Source of the DNA: a bacterium
GTDB lineage: Bacteria > Electryoneota > JAOADG01
Length of the DNA stretch: 43,248 bases
Direction of reading: 5' to 3'
Assembly: GCA_030247525.1 (NCBI GenBank)
Contig: JAOTSC010000006.1
Span: 1 to 43,248 of the forward strand
Shown: in pieces, positions 1 through 9,482 of the stretch
Numbering within the stretch: position 1 is the first letter of the stretch
Layout: each line of letters begins with the position of its first letter
Made by a program: the position numbers and the translations under genes
The notes under the pieces: generated by a model
The model's input: the letters and a program-made list of their open reading frames with translations, nothing else
Database searches by the model: none
What the model was told of the DNA's origin: nothing

Positions 1-677
1 GGCTCGTCCTCTTCGATCCAAAGTGGTTCCCCTTTACGCTGGGGAATCGGAACGGGTATCAACTCGCTGACAAATTCTTCCTTTGCATTGACGGCATTTT
101 GGTGGCTGCGTACCGCAAATTCATCCTGCATATCGCGGGTGATATGCGGATATTTCTCAGCGAGGTTTTCGGCGGTTTCGCCCATCGCTTCGGGAGGAAA
201 TCGTTTTGCCAGCAAAGGGTTCGTGAACCGCCATCCCAATGCGGTGTCGAACATGGTCACATTGCCCCGAGGTTGATTGTCGATCGGTTTCGGCATTGCC
301 CACGGTGCGCGGGTCATCGATTCCACACCGCCGGCTATCAGCAAATCGCCGTCGCCGCAACGAATCGTCCGGGCGGCTAAATTGACCGCTTCCAGCGAAC
401 TGGCACATAATCGGTTCACGGTTACCGCTGGTACTTCATTGGGCCAACCGGCAAGCAGAACCGCCATTCGCCCAACATTCCGGTTATCTTCCCCGGCTTG
501 ATTTGCACAACCCCAAATCACTTCGTCAACGAGTGCCGGATCGAACTGTGTCTGCTCTTGCAGGTCGTGTAATACGAGTGCAGACATATCATCCGGTCGT
601 ACCGATTTCAGCACACCAAACAGTTTTCCGATAGGAGTGCGGCGCGCTGACAAAATGAAAACTTCACGATCTGACAT
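1..677 (-). CDS. Thiolase (acetyl-CoA acetyltransferase / 3-ketoacyl-CoA thiolase), N-terminal part
   Basis: The gene runs off the left edge, so only about the first 225 residues are present. I translated it by hand from the ATG at 677-675. The protein opens MSDREVFILSARRTPIGK, typical of thiolases. The nucleophilic cysteine is C91 in the motif NRLCASSLEAV, and the conserved GGVESMTRAP follows. The segment GCANQAGEDNRNVGRMA is close to the PaaJ/PcaF (3-oxoadipyl-CoA thiolase) branch, but an ordinary acetyl-CoA acyltransferase cannot be excluded without the C-terminal half. The family cleaves 3-ketoacyl-CoA with CoA or runs the reverse condensation in the cytosol. The two dehydrogenase genes at 3868-5562, same strand, would supply its substrate. 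No clear Shine-Dalgarno is seen. Confidence 0.9.
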   Translation of the reverse strand, partial: MSDREVFILSARRTPIGKLFGVLKSVRPDDMSALVLHDLQEQTQFDPALVDEVIWGCANQAGEDNRNVGRMAVLLAGWPNEVPAVTVNRLCASSLEAVNLAARTIRCGDGDLLIAGGVESMTRAPWAMPKPIDNQPRGNVTMFDTALGWRFTNPLLAKRFPPEAMGETAENLAEKYPHITRDMQDEFAVRSHQNAVNAKEEFVSELIPVPIPQRKGEPLWIEEDE

Positions 678-930
678 TATTTAGATTCCTTACAGGATTG
701 CGACAATGTACGCTCATCACATCGGCGATTCAATTCTATTGGAGGCAGCTTTACATGAAGTATGAATAGCAAGATAGCTTCACGAAACAGAAAGTGGTCG
801 TGATTTACTACGCGACAGTCTGGTTACTCCCGAATTGAGAATCGAAATGTTAAGATTGTTGCAGACAGATACAATCGCTTCGTATCATGTAACCAAGCTA
901 TTTGCCTGAATAAACGATGCCGGAGGTTTC
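678..930. other. Divergent intergenic region, thiolase / histidine kinase
   Basis: This 253-nt spacer separates divergently oriented genes and must hold both promoters. I see no ORF and no convincing operator. The only recognisable element is the weak promoter listed separately for the kinase. Confidence 0.5.
859..888 (+). promoter_or_regulatory. Possible sigma70-type promoter for the histidine kinase
   Basis: TTGCAG (859-864) and TATCAT (883-888) are separated by 18 nt, about 40 nt ahead of the kinase start. This is a moderate match only. Confidence 0.3.
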
Positions 931-3768
931 ATGGCAGATTCACCAGATGCGAATCTACCACCGAGTAAGTTCTCTTCGAAGCAAACGCAACAACTGGAAG
1001 TCCTTCGGATTGCCGCAGATATCGCTCCATTTATCGAATTCTGGGTGGACAAGTCGGGTTTACTTGTATACGTCAATCGGTATGTTGAACAAATCCTTCA
1101 GTTAAACCGCGAACAAATCATTGGTCGATACTTTTGGGAGATCGACGATTACTATGACCACGATAAATGGAAAACGATTTGGATTCAATTAAAACACCAT
1201 AACCATACCGTCTTTGAAAATAAAATTACCATCGACGAGAAGAATGTAGGGGTTTATGAAACCCATGCTACTCTTGTTAACGATGGTGAGACTGCTATCG
1301 CTGTCTGCATCTCTTTCGATATCACCAAACGGAAAGCAACTGAAATTGCGCTGCGGGACAGTGAAGCGCGCCATCGTCTGTTGATAGAAAATTCTGCTGA
1401 CCCGATTTTCATACATGCCGATGGAGTAATCTGCTATGCAAATCCGGCAACGGCAACCGCAATTGGAGTCGATGATTCGATAGAACTCATCGGGATGAAC
1501 ACACTCGACATCATCCATCCTCACGACCGTCCTTTTATTGAAAAGCTTTTACTTCTACATCAAAGAGTCCAACTGCCCGATAACAAGGCCGAATTTCGAT
1601 TACTACATCGCAACGGTTCTTCGAGCTACTATGAAATGGCTTGCTCCTCGATCTTCATCGACGATGAACCCGCCGTCCAAGTAACAACCCGTGACATCAA
1701 CGACCGAAAGAAAGCATCCGAATTATTACAATCAAGCCACAACCGGTTGATTGCATTGTATCAGCTCAGCCAAAAAAGCCATCTTGGCGAGCAGGAATTA
1801 ATCGAGTATGCCATCAATGCGGCGATACGTCTAACAGGAAGCACTGTCGGATACATCAACTTTGTCGAAGCGGTTAATACTACGTTGGGTGTGTTTACAT
1901 GGTCGAATGGGGCTTTAGAGCGTCGTGACGCATCGGAGAATCAAAAAAGCTTTTCTTCAGATGTAGCCCGAATCTGGGGAGATTGTGCCCGTACTAAAAA
2001 ACCAGTCATTCATAACGACTTTGTAGATGAACTAGCGAACCAGCGACAATCGGATGGGCAGGTCGCACTCAAGCGCCATCTGAGCGTACCGGTAGTCGAG
2101 GGAAACCGGGTTGTCATCGTCACTGGCGTCGGAAACAAAGAGGAACCGTACGATGATTCCGACGTTTTGCAAATGCAGTTGTTTGCCGATGGCCTTTGGA
2201 AACTATTAGTTCAAAAACGGATTAGCGACAAACTGCTGAAAAGCGAAGAGAACTACCGCCTCTTGTTCCACAGCATGAAAAACGCCTTTACACTTAACGA
2301 GATAATACTTGACGATGAAGGGATACCAAACGATTTTCGGATAATCGAAGCAAATGCGGCATTTGCCTCAATGTATCATGTTATGGTCGATCAGGTAATC
2401 GAACGAACGTACCGGGAACTTAATCCTACAATCGACTTGGAGTGGATTGCGGTCTGTGGAGAAGTCGCTTTAACTGGAATACCGCGAAATTTAGAATGGA
2501 GCTCACTACGAACACAAAGTAATTTTGATTTCTATATCTATTCGCCGTCACCCGGTCGTTTTGCTGTTATCAGCTCGGATATCACTGAGCGAAAGCGAGC
2601 GGAAACGGAGAAGCAATGCCTTACCGAACAACTGCAACATGCCCAGAAATTAGAAGCGATTGGTCAGCTTGCCGGTGGTGTTGCACATGATTTCAATAAT
2701 TTACTCATGCCGATTTTAGGGTACTCGGAAATTCTCCAGATGAGTATGCCGAAAGACAGTCCCTTACAAAGCGAAGTACAGGAGATTTTCCGGGCAGCCG
2801 AGCGGGCACGCGATTTAACCAGACAGTTACTAGCGTTCAGTCGACGTCAAACCCTCGAAATGAAAGATATCCGGTTAAACGATGTCATTCGAAATTTTGA
2901 AAAAATCCTTCGCCGAACAGTGCGCGAGAACATCCGATTAACTATAGCTGTTCCCGAAACTCCATATACTGTCCGTGGTGATACCGGACAAATCGAACAG
3001 ATATTGATGAACCTTGTTGTGAATGCGAAAGATGCTTTGCCCGATGGTGGCACGATTACAATTACGCTATATTTGCAGTCATTTTCCGAAAAAGAAGTAA
3101 CAAATCAAACGGCAAAACCGGGTGACTATGCCGTCGTTGCCGTCACTGATAATGGAACAGGTATTGCACCAGAGCTACAAAAGAAAATTTTTGAACCGTT
3201 CTTTACCACCAAAGCAAAAGGACAGGGTACCGGTCTGGGGCTCTCCACAGTGTTCGGTATCGTCGAGCAACACTTGGGATTTATTCAGTTAATAAGCGAA
3301 CCCAATAAGGGAACTTCTTTTCGGATATGTTTACCATTACTCCCAACTGAATCGGAAGTCGATCAGGTCAGCGGCGATCAGCCAATTATCAAAGGGGGAA
3401 CCGAAACTATTCTATTGGTGGAGGATGAGCAAGTTGTCCGGGATATGACCGAGCGCTTATTAAGAATTTTAGGTTACAAAGTAATCTCGACTGACAGTCC
3501 AGAAACCTGTCTAAGCCATCCTGAAATATACTCCCGTCACATCGATTTAATGGTGACCGATGTTATCATGCCAATGATGAACGGAAAACAGCTGTATGAT
3601 TATATAAAATCCTTCCGTCCAACAATGAAGGTGCTCTATATGTCAGGGTACACATCGGAAATTTTGGAGTTCGACGAAGAGATTGTGAATGGGGCAAACT
3701 TCCTCCCGAAACCCTTTAATCTGGAAACGTTAGCCACGAAAGTACGGGAAGTTCTCCGCAACTCTTAG
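931..3768 (+). CDS. Hybrid sensor histidine kinase with PAS, GAF and receiver domains
   Basis: A 945-residue cytoplasmic-looking hybrid kinase with no membrane segment. Order: PAS (about 20-135, ending in the typical DITKRK), PAS (about 145-265, ending DINDRKK), GAF (about 275-430), a further PAS (about 440-560, ending DITERKRAE), a HisKA dimerisation helix, HATPase_c and a C-terminal receiver. The phospho-accepting histidine is H586 in GGVAHDFNN, the N-box asparagine is N698, the G1-box aspartate is D740 in DNGTGI, and GTGLGLS forms G2. The receiver has its acidic cluster at VEDE (830-833) and the phosphoacceptor D877 in VTDVIMP. The start is fixed by GGAGG a few bases before the ATG. It has no adjacent response regulator, so its output partner and ligand are unknown. 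All key catalytic residues are intact. Confidence 0.95.
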   Translation: MADSPDANLPPSKFSSKQTQQLEVLRIAADIAPFIEFWVDKSGLLVYVNRYVEQILQLNREQIIGRYFWEIDDYYDHDKWKTIWIQLKHHNHTVFENKITIDEKNVGVYETHATLVNDGETAIAVCISFDITKRKATEIALRDSEARHRLLIENSADPIFIHADGVICYANPATATAIGVDDSIELIGMNTLDIIHPHDRPFIEKLLLLHQRVQLPDNKAEFRLLHRNGSSSYYEMACSSIFIDDEPAVQVTTRDINDRKKASELLQSSHNRLIALYQLSQKSHLGEQELIEYAINAAIRLTGSTVGYINFVEAVNTTLGVFTWSNGALERRDASENQKSFSSDVARIWGDCARTKKPVIHNDFVDELANQRQSDGQVALKRHLSVPVVEGNRVVIVTGVGNKEEPYDDSDVLQMQLFADGLWKLLVQKRISDKLLKSEENYRLLFHSMKNAFTLNEIILDDEGIPNDFRIIEANAAFASMYHVMVDQVIERTYRELNPTIDLEWIAVCGEVALTGIPRNLEWSSLRTQSNFDFYIYSPSPGRFAVISSDITERKRAETEKQCLTEQLQHAQKLEAIGQLAGGVAHDFNNLLMPILGYSEILQMSMPKDSPLQSEVQEIFRAAERARDLTRQLLAFSRRQTLEMKDIRLNDVIRNFEKILRRTVRENIRLTIAVPETPYTVRGDTGQIEQILMNLVVNAKDALPDGGTITITLYLQSFSEKEVTNQTAKPGDYAVVAVTDNGTGIAPELQKKIFEPFFTTKAKGQGTGLGLSTVFGIVEQHLGFIQLISEPNKGTSFRICLPLLPTESEVDQVSGDQPIIKGGTETILLVEDEQVVRDMTERLLRILGYKVISTDSPETCLSHPEIYSRHIDLMVTDVIMPMMNGKQLYDYIKSFRPTMKVLYMSGYTSEILEFDEEIVNGANFLPKPFNLETLATKVREVLRNS

Positions 3769-3867
3769 TCTACCTGTCCGCATGATTATTCAGAGATGAT
3801 CCTCTTAGCTTTCTTTGAAACGCACTCAATACTCCAGTGAACAAAAATCCATCTTGGAAAAACAAAT

Positions 3868-4563
3868 TCACGCGCTTAGCGCGATTCCCATTGCCGCCCT
3901 CCGAACAAGCAACGGAGCGGGACGATACCGCGGATCACCGGTTTCCCGCAAAAGTCCGGTCAATACATCGAGAACAAATTGCGTCCCTAACTCGTCGCCC
4001 CATGCCAATAGACCCTTCGGATAATTCACCCCAAACAACATCGCTTGATCCAATTCGCTTGCGGATGCCAACCCTTCCTGCAAGGCAAAGCATGCTTCAT
4101 TTACTAGCATTGCCAGCGTTCGCGGCAACACTCCGCCCGCCCGGTCACCGATAACTTCCATCGGAATACCCAGCAAACCGAGTTTTTCCTTGGCGGTAGC
4201 AATGGCAGCATCTGAGGAGATTTCCGTACGGGTAAACTCAAGATTGTATTTGCCAAGCGGAGGGCAAACCGCCATCCCCACCACCCGCTCAGGGTGTTTG
4301 CATAACGGAGTGTATTGGGCTGCCGAAGCCGCAACGATGTTTGCTACAATCGGTGCGCGAAGATCCATGTGCGATTCGAACAACCAAAGCTTTTGTAAGA
4401 TGTTCGATTCCCAATCGGTATCGACTACCAGTGCGATTTCTACTTCCTGCAGCGAATGCAAAGGTGCGCGGTCAATCGCGACCGTCGAGATATTTTTCCC
4501 GCGTAAGTAAGTTTCCCACGGTTCACGGTTTTCTGCCGAACCCAACAATCCCCAAAGCGACAT
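3868..4563 (-). CDS. 3-hydroxyacyl-CoA dehydrogenase, C-terminal half (reduced Rossmann + 3HCDH domain)
   Basis: A 231-residue protein whose second half (from about residue 140) is a clear 3HCDH C-terminal domain: GDRAGGVLPRTLAMLVNEA, then GVNYPKG, then a TGDPRYRPAPLL ending. The first ~130 residues lack a GxGxxG dinucleotide motif and fit the reduced Rossmann domain found in the second half of long PaaH/PaaC-type dehydrogenases. I chose the ATG at 4563 because GGGAG lies just before it; a TTG 33 nt upstream has no such site. It lies downstream of the complete N-terminal half (4723-5562), same strand, separated by a REP pair. It has no NAD site of its own, so it probably works with the upstream protein or is a leftover of a split gene. 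Confidence 0.85.
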   Translation of the reverse strand: MSLWGLLGSAENREPWETYLRGKNISTVAIDRAPLHSLQEVEIALVVDTDWESNILQKLWLFESHMDLRAPIVANIVAASAAQYTPLCKHPERVVGMAVCPPLGKYNLEFTRTEISSDAAIATAKEKLGLLGIPMEVIGDRAGGVLPRTLAMLVNEACFALQEGLASASELDQAMLFGVNYPKGLLAWGDELGTQFVLDVLTGLLRETGDPRYRPAPLLVRRAAMGIALSA

Positions 4564-4636
4564 TTCTTCTCCCAAACTCGTAAGGTAAAAGTTCAATGAA
4601 GGTTTCTAACTAAACATGTTCACATAATAGTGCACT

Positions 4637-4704
4637 GGTAGTCGCGGGCTTTAGCCCGCGCGATACTAAATTTCAAGAATCGCAGGCTAAAGCCTGCGGC
4701 TACC
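4637..4704. repeat. REP/BIME-type palindrome pair between the two dehydrogenase halves
   Basis: A 68-bp element beginning GGTAG and ending CTACC, made of two hairpins: CGCGGGC/GCCCGCG first and CGCAGGC/GCCTGCG second, with a 20-nt spacer. It is the same element type as the 74-bp copies flanking the RAYT transposase at 27 kb, but in the opposite orientation and with a different spacer. Confidence 0.9.
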
Positions 4705-4722
4705 ATAGAGTCAAAGGTTTCG

Positions 4723-5562
4723 TCAATACTCGTAAAAACCGCGACCGGTTTTCCTGCCGAGCAGTCCGGCATTCACCATCGCCGTTTGCAGCGGATGCGG
4801 ACGGAACCGCGGCTCTTGAAAGAAGCCATCGTACACGGCATTCGTCGCCGCATAATTGACATCGATGCCGATTAAATCCATCAGCTCGAATGGTCCCATT
4901 TTGAATCCCGCCGCCTTGAGAATCCGATCCACCGTGGGAATGTTAGCGATACCGTCGCCGACTATCCGCAACGCTTCGCCATAGTACGGCCGGGCAATCC
5001 GGTTGACGATAAAACCGGGGGAATCTTTCGCCACGACCGGTATCTTCTTCCACCGTTTCATTGTGTCGACCAGCATTGGCAACCGTTCGCGATTGCTGCG
5101 GATGCCCGGAATTACTTCCACCAATTTCATCGCCGGTACCGGATTAAAAAAGTGTAATCCGTAGAACCGTTCGGGGTGTTCCAGTACCGACGCTAATTTG
5201 TTGACCGAGAGCGATGAGGTGTTCGTTGCTATTATCGCGTCGCTTGCTACCCACCGTTCGAGATTCTTGAACAACTCGTTTTTGATCTCATAGCTTTCCG
5301 GCGCTGCTTCAATTACCAGGTCGCAACCGTCCAATTGCGACAACTGCGAAACAAACGAACAGCACAACAGACATGCCTCAACCGCTTCGGGTTCGATTGT
5401 GCCGCGCTCTGCCGCCTTAGCGAAGACCTTCCTCAAATCGAGGATTGCCCGTTTGAGTTGTTCTTCTTTTACGTCGAAAAGAACGATGGTTTCACCCGCC
5501 ATTACCGCCACTGCCGCAATGCCGACCCCCATCGTTCCCGATCCACAGATGCCTACTTGCAT
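4723..5562 (-). CDS. 3-hydroxyacyl-CoA (3-hydroxybutyryl-CoA / PaaH-type) dehydrogenase, NAD-binding half
   Basis: A 279-residue protein. The NAD-binding fold opens with G7-x-G9-x-x-G12. The catalytic pair is H137 in GLHFFNP and E149, and the 3HCDH C-terminal domain closes with [11 protein letters not shown]. This is the full length of a stand-alone 3-hydroxybutyryl-CoA dehydrogenase (Hbd) and should oxidise (S)-3-hydroxyacyl-CoA with NAD+ in the cytosol. GAGGG precedes the ATG. The next gene downstream encodes exactly the domains that follow in PaaH-type proteins of about 500 residues (279 + 231 = 510). The pair therefore looks like one long enzyme split in two. Together with the thiolase at the left edge it suggests beta-oxidation or phenylacetate-type ring catabolism. 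Confidence 0.92.
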   Translation of the reverse strand: MQVGICGSGTMGVGIAAVAVMAGETIVLFDVKEEQLKRAILDLRKVFAKAAERGTIEPEAVEACLLCCSFVSQLSQLDGCDLVIEAAPESYEIKNELFKNLERWVASDAIIATNTSSLSVNKLASVLEHPERFYGLHFFNPVPAMKLVEVIPGIRSNRERLPMLVDTMKRWKKIPVVAKDSPGFIVNRIARPYYGEALRIVGDGIANIPTVDRILKAAGFKMGPFELMDLIGIDVNYAATNAVYDGFFQEPRFRPHPLQTAMVNAGLLGRKTGRGFYEY

Positions 5563-5645
5563 GTCACGTCCCTCTTAACTGCTGTCTGCTTACCAAGACA
5601 AAAAGATCTGTTTGTCCGAGAATACCCGCGAAGATACAATGAAAT

Positions 5646-5666
5646 GGGGGCTCTTGCGAGTCCCCC
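5646..5666 (-). terminator. Probable hairpin terminator after the propeller lipoprotein
   Basis: On the minus strand GGGGGACTC-GCAA-GAGCCCCC (one bulged base) lies just after the lipoprotein stop and is followed by an AT-rich but not purely T tract. It probably ends the three-gene operon at 5700-8805. Confidence 0.5.
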
Positions 5667-5699
5667 GGTTCCATCGAACGATTTTTTTACTTCTTATCA

Positions 5700-6731
5700 C
5701 TAATGTGCCAATTTGCCGAAGAAACCGTCGGTGCCGCAAACAAATATCCCTTGAGTCGGTTCGACGGCGATGTCGCGGATTTCGTGGTCGACATCGGCGA
5801 TTAAGAACCAATTCTGTTTGTCAAAGCTTTGCCAAATTCTGCCGTGACGTTCATCATCGGGGTTGTAAAAGCCGGAAATTGCAACATAGCCATCGTTTGG
5901 TACTTCGATAATTCGGTTGATCCGTTCCGACACTAACGCTGGGATGTTCGCCCGCTCCCACGACCCGCCGAAATTGTAGCTGCGCAAAATCGTTCCGTTG
6001 GAACACCCCATCATCATCTCATCGGCACCAAAAAACAAGATATCATTTGGAGTCGCCTCAATCGCGATTGGACCATTCCAGAGATTGCCGTTGTCGTAGG
6101 TACGGAATGCTTGGACACCGGTTGCGATATAACCCCGCCGGGCATTGGGGAAGAATTCGATAGAATAGAATCCCGTAACCGAAGTACCGCCAAACTGGTC
6201 ATATAGAATCCAACTTTCGCCCTCATCCGCTGAGACATAGGGTCCGACATTGGAACCAAGCGCCCAGATGCGGTTATTACCATCGATTTTTGCGTGGTGG
6301 AATTGTTGCCCGGGATCGCCTTGGCGTTTAATAATCCAATCATCGCCAAAGTTAGAACGATAGATTGTACCTTCCTCGCCAAAGACAAATGTATAATTGC
6401 CGTGTTTCAGGATATCCCAAACGGTTGTGTTGGTCGGTAACTCAATCGCCTGAAGTCCGAACCGGGGATCGCCGCGATACAAGTAACCATCGTCGCCAGC
6501 GAGGTAAATCACATTGCTGATTGCACGAATAACATTCAAGTGTTGGCTCGTGGGAGCTGTTAGATGCTGCAATTGCAATGTATCGGCGGGTTCCGGGAGG
6601 ATAGGATTGCTTTCGTGCTTATTCGGCTTACAGCCGGAGGCAAGGAAAAGTATCGATAGAGCGATTACGATGACCGCCGCGATATCGCGACGCCAGTTAG
6701 AATGAATGCTGCACCAAGTATCGTGTTCCAT
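5700..6731 (-). CDS. Beta-propeller lipoprotein (YCF48/BNR-like)
   Basis: A 343-residue secreted lipoprotein. A hydrophobic helix ends in the lipobox LASGC with the cysteine near residue 34. The body is a repeated all-beta pattern typical of YCF48/BNR-type propellers: units such as DDGYLYRGD, GEEGTIYRS, SADEGESW, TYDNGNLW, SNGTILRS and GTDGFFGK, with Asp-box-like S/T-x-D-x-G-x-x-W elements. No enzymatic motif is evident, so it is probably a surface or periplasmic scaffold. The start overlaps the EamA gene by 67 nt, and GAGGTG 7 nt ahead of the ATG lies inside the EamA reading frame. The overlap is therefore likely real and the gene translationally coupled. Confidence 0.8.
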   Translation of the reverse strand: MEHDTWCSIHSNWRRDIAAVIVIALSILFLASGCKPNKHESNPILPEPADTLQLQHLTAPTSQHLNVIRAISNVIYLAGDDGYLYRGDPRFGLQAIELPTNTTVWDILKHGNYTFVFGEEGTIYRSNFGDDWIIKRQGDPGQQFHHAKIDGNNRIWALGSNVGPYVSADEGESWILYDQFGGTSVTGFYSIEFFPNARRGYIATGVQAFRTYDNGNLWNGPIAIEATPNDILFFGADEMMMGCSNGTILRSYNFGGSWERANIPALVSERINRIIEVPNDGYVAISGFYNPDDERHGRIWQSFDKQNWFLIADVDHEIRDIAVEPTQGIFVCGTDGFFGKLAH

Positions 6732-7543
6732 GCGATCACCTCATCTAAAACTAACCATGCAAAAAACACACCCCAAACCACATTTAAATATACAACCATT
6801 CCAGTTCGTGCGGCCCCCCGGTGCTTCAATAGCCATGACCATAAACTAAAGCCGATTACAGTCGAAGCCAAGCCCAAAAATGCCACACACGACCAAGCGA
6901 CGATATCCGTGGGAATCCGGTCGGGAAACGTAAACGGATAGGTCGGCAACAACAATACCGTTCCGATAACGACCGCCACTGCCGGTGCCGCCATTGATCC
7001 GGCGCGTTTTGCAACATCGTGGATAAGCAGCGTATACAAAGCCCAACTGAACGGACATAGTAAGATAACAAAGACCCCAGTCAATGCCGTCGTATCAAAA
7101 CCAAATCTATTACGCGACAGAGTTAGGATAATCACACCGAGAAAAGAGACCCCCGCCCCGAGAAAGAACCGCTTCGATACTTTTTCCCCGCGAAAGAGAA
7201 TCGCACCGCCGATGATGAAGGCGGGATTCAGCGATATAACCAAACTTGCCAATCCGGCGCCGACTCGGGTTTCACCGGTATTGAGGGCGATATTGTATAA
7301 AGCGGTGGCGCTGAGTCCGGCGATGGTGAGTTTCAACCATTCCATTTTCGTGAGGGTAAGCAGAGTATCGCGATGACGCCAACTAATCCAGAGAAAGATT
7401 GGGATGGTGGGAATAAAACGGGCGAGCACCAGTTGCCATGGAGTAAACGCCTCGAGCGCAATTTTAATGAATGCGAAAGCCGATCCCCAGATGGCGGTTA
7501 GTAGAAGAATCGCGCCAATCTCGACCTGTCGGGAAGCTTTCAA
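6665..7543 (-). CDS. EamA/DMT-family transporter
   Basis: A 292-residue inner-membrane protein with about ten hydrophobic segments in two EamA repeats. The first starts ILLLTAIWGSAFAFIKIAL; the second carries the VVWGVFFAWLVLDE signature near the C-terminus. The family exports small metabolites such as amino acids; the substrate cannot be inferred here. The start is a TTG whose bases overlap the TGA stop of the upstream DUF4010 gene (TTGA), a classic coupling arrangement. Longer upstream starts would run into that gene in another frame and add non-hydrophobic residues. It is the middle gene of a three-gene minus-strand operon. Confidence 0.88.
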   Translation of the reverse strand: MKASRQVEIGAILLLTAIWGSAFAFIKIALEAFTPWQLVLARFIPTIPIFLWISWRHRDTLLTLTKMEWLKLTIAGLSATALYNIALNTGETRVGAGLASLVISLNPAFIIGGAILFRGEKVSKRFFLGAGVSFLGVIILTLSRNRFGFDTTALTGVFVILLCPFSWALYTLLIHDVAKRAGSMAAPAVAVVIGTVLLLPTYPFTFPDRIPTDIVAWSCVAFLGLASTVIGFSLWSWLLKHRGAARTGMVVYLNVVWGVFFAWLVLDEVIAWNTILGAAFILTGVAISRRSS

Positions 7544-8805
7544 AAGATATTCCAGAGCAGCGGCAATAGCGAGGATACACCGATAACAAGGAGGATGGGT
7601 ACCAATTTCTTCCGGTACACCGGTGTTCCCACGACAGCGGCAATACCAGCTTTCAAAATACAATTGGCAAGAATTGCAGCAGCGACACCGGCAGTTAAAT
7701 AAAACGATGGTAAACCGGCAACGGCAAACTCGCCGAGGGATAGCACTGCCGCATCAACCGAAACCGAACCGGAAAGGGCTGCAACCAGTACCACACCACG
7801 ATCACCAAGAAATTCAACCGCCAGCCGGGCGAAAAATGTGGCAGCAGCGAACAAAAGTCCGAAATTTAAGGCGACCATCAAGCGAAACGGGTTATTGAGT
7901 GTGAGCGAAGTGTGGCGGTCGGATTTCGATTTTACCAAACGTAGTGAAATATAGGCCCCGATTATCAATCCTGGAATCGCAATTGGCAATATTTCTGCCC
8001 AGTACTGCGGAACGACAACGATGGTCAAAACGACGGCACGAATCGGCATTGTTGCCGAAGCGATAATCGCAGATGTGGCAAATGTTTCCGAATGATCCGG
8101 CTGTTCCTGAGAATGCTTTGCCAACGTCATGGTTGCCGCAGTGGAAGAAACAATCCCACCCAATACCCCGGTGACAATTACACCGAGGGTTTTGCTAAAC
8201 ATTTTCAAGGCGACATAAGCCGAGAATGAGAGTAGGCTGACCAATACAACGAAGAGCCATAACCGGTATGGATTTAGCGCTTCGTAAGGACCCATTCCTT
8301 TATTAGGTACAATTGGCAATACGATGAAAATAATCACCAGTAACGTCACCGATGCCCGGATGTCTTCATAGGAAAGGTGGGTCGTTAGCTGATGGAGTAG
8401 CCGTTTCGATGAGAGGAAAAAGAGTATAGCAATCACCAGGGCTAACGCGAGATGATAATGTTCCCACCAACACAATCCGCCGAGCCCGAAGACCAGTGGC
8501 GATACCATTTCCGTTGTGGTACCTTCATCGCCCCCTTTTAAAATCGACACGAGGTGACTGGAAAGCACTAACAGCGAAGTACCGGCAAACGCTAATAAAA
8601 AGAAACCGGGAATATGTTTATCGTCGATGAATGCGGCAATCGCGCCACCCAATGCGACAAACACAAACGTGCGGATTCCACCGAACGATTTATCGAGCCG
8701 ACCGGCGGCAAATTGCCGCTCGGTACCAATTAAGGCACCCAACAGAATCGCTAAACCGAATGAAACATACTCGGTAGGCAGTAGATTACCCGACGTTTCT
8801 AACAA
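7540..8805 (-). CDS. MgtC/SapB + DUF4010 family membrane protein
   Basis: A multi-spanning inner-membrane protein of about 421 residues. The N-terminal MgtC-like domain carries FGLAILLGALIGTERQ and a conserved GGIRTFVFVALGG; the C-terminal DUF4010 half has STAATMTLAKHSQE and SGSVSVDAAVLSL. The family is widespread and its transport role is unproven. I prefer the TTG at 8805 (GGAGCC just upstream), which gives a family-like N-terminus. A start at 8922 would add 39 residues lacking family features. Its stop overlaps the start of the EamA gene. Confidence 0.85.
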   Translation of the reverse strand: MLETSGNLLPTEYVSFGLAILLGALIGTERQFAAGRLDKSFGGIRTFVFVALGGAIAAFIDDKHIPGFFLLAFAGTSLLVLSSHLVSILKGGDEGTTTEMVSPLVFGLGGLCWWEHYHLALALVIAILFFLSSKRLLHQLTTHLSYEDIRASVTLLVIIFIVLPIVPNKGMGPYEALNPYRLWLFVVLVSLLSFSAYVALKMFSKTLGVIVTGVLGGIVSSTAATMTLAKHSQEQPDHSETFATSAIIASATMPIRAVVLTIVVVPQYWAEILPIAIPGLIIGAYISLRLVKSKSDRHTSLTLNNPFRLMVALNFGLLFAAATFFARLAVEFLGDRGVVLVAALSGSVSVDAAVLSLGEFAVAGLPSFYLTAGVAAAILANCILKAGIAAVVGTPVYRKKLVPILLVIGVSSLLPLLWNIF

Positions 8806-9482
8806 ACCGAAGGCTCCGCTTCCACAGTTAAAAGTGAGGATAAAATATACAGTTCTTTTCGTTAGAATAAAAGGATATCTGTTGTTTTCTAAGGATGAAC
8901 ATGGTAGCCCGTACCTGCCCAAACGTCGTAAAGGCGTATGTCATACGCCATTTATTGTAGCTCAGGTAATCCTGCTTGACTAAGGGTAGTGACAGGCCTC
9001 CAGACCTGTAAATTGGAGATTTGGCAACCCGCCATGCGGCTCACCAAAGGTAATTCCAAAAGAATATTGTTTCGTGTGTATGGGCGAATCTCGTGCTCGC
9101 CCCCTGACCGGCGACTTTCGAGCAGGGTCAACTCCGTATCCGATACTCGAGATATACAACCCTTGTCGAACAGGAGAATTTGGAATAGAGATGACACTCT
9201 TCAATGATGTCCTCTTTTCCATCTTTGACAAAATTCTTGCTCAAGTCGTATTGCGAATTTGCTGAGTCCGAAAACCCGCTTCCACAGGGACGTATAGCAA
9301 TACGAACCAACGAAAAACGAGAGTTATCCGAATTCTTAATAGGTTACAAGATTGTTGGTACTACTGTTGCTAACTGGACAAATAGTCGAAAACGAAACAC
9401 ACTTTGTGAAGTAGTGAATGCAATCTTGTTTCTGTTGGGGCGAGGATATACTATATTGTTTTCGTAAAACATCTTCCCTTGA
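8806..9482. other. Long intergenic region with several hairpins
   Basis: The spacer between the divergent DUF4010 and sensor genes has no credible ORF. It contains a perfect 8+1+8 palindrome GGCGTATG-T-CATACGCC at 8933-8949, a CAGG/CCTG element at about 8963-8974, and a 25-nt hairpin module at 8985-9009 listed separately. The remaining sequence to 9482 shows nothing recognisable beyond possible promoters. Confidence 0.6.
8985..9009. repeat. Dispersed hairpin module, copy 1
   Basis: GGTAGTGACAGG followed by CCTCCAGACCTGT. It is homologous to copies at 30857-30881 and 32163-32187, with the stem pair changed from ACGGG/CCCGT to ACAGG/CCTGT. The base pairing is therefore kept. Confidence 0.65.

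Noticed and set aside
3815-4154. Plus-strand ORFs opposite the dehydrogenase C-terminal half
   Set aside because: Antisense to a clear 3HCDH domain; no coding signal.
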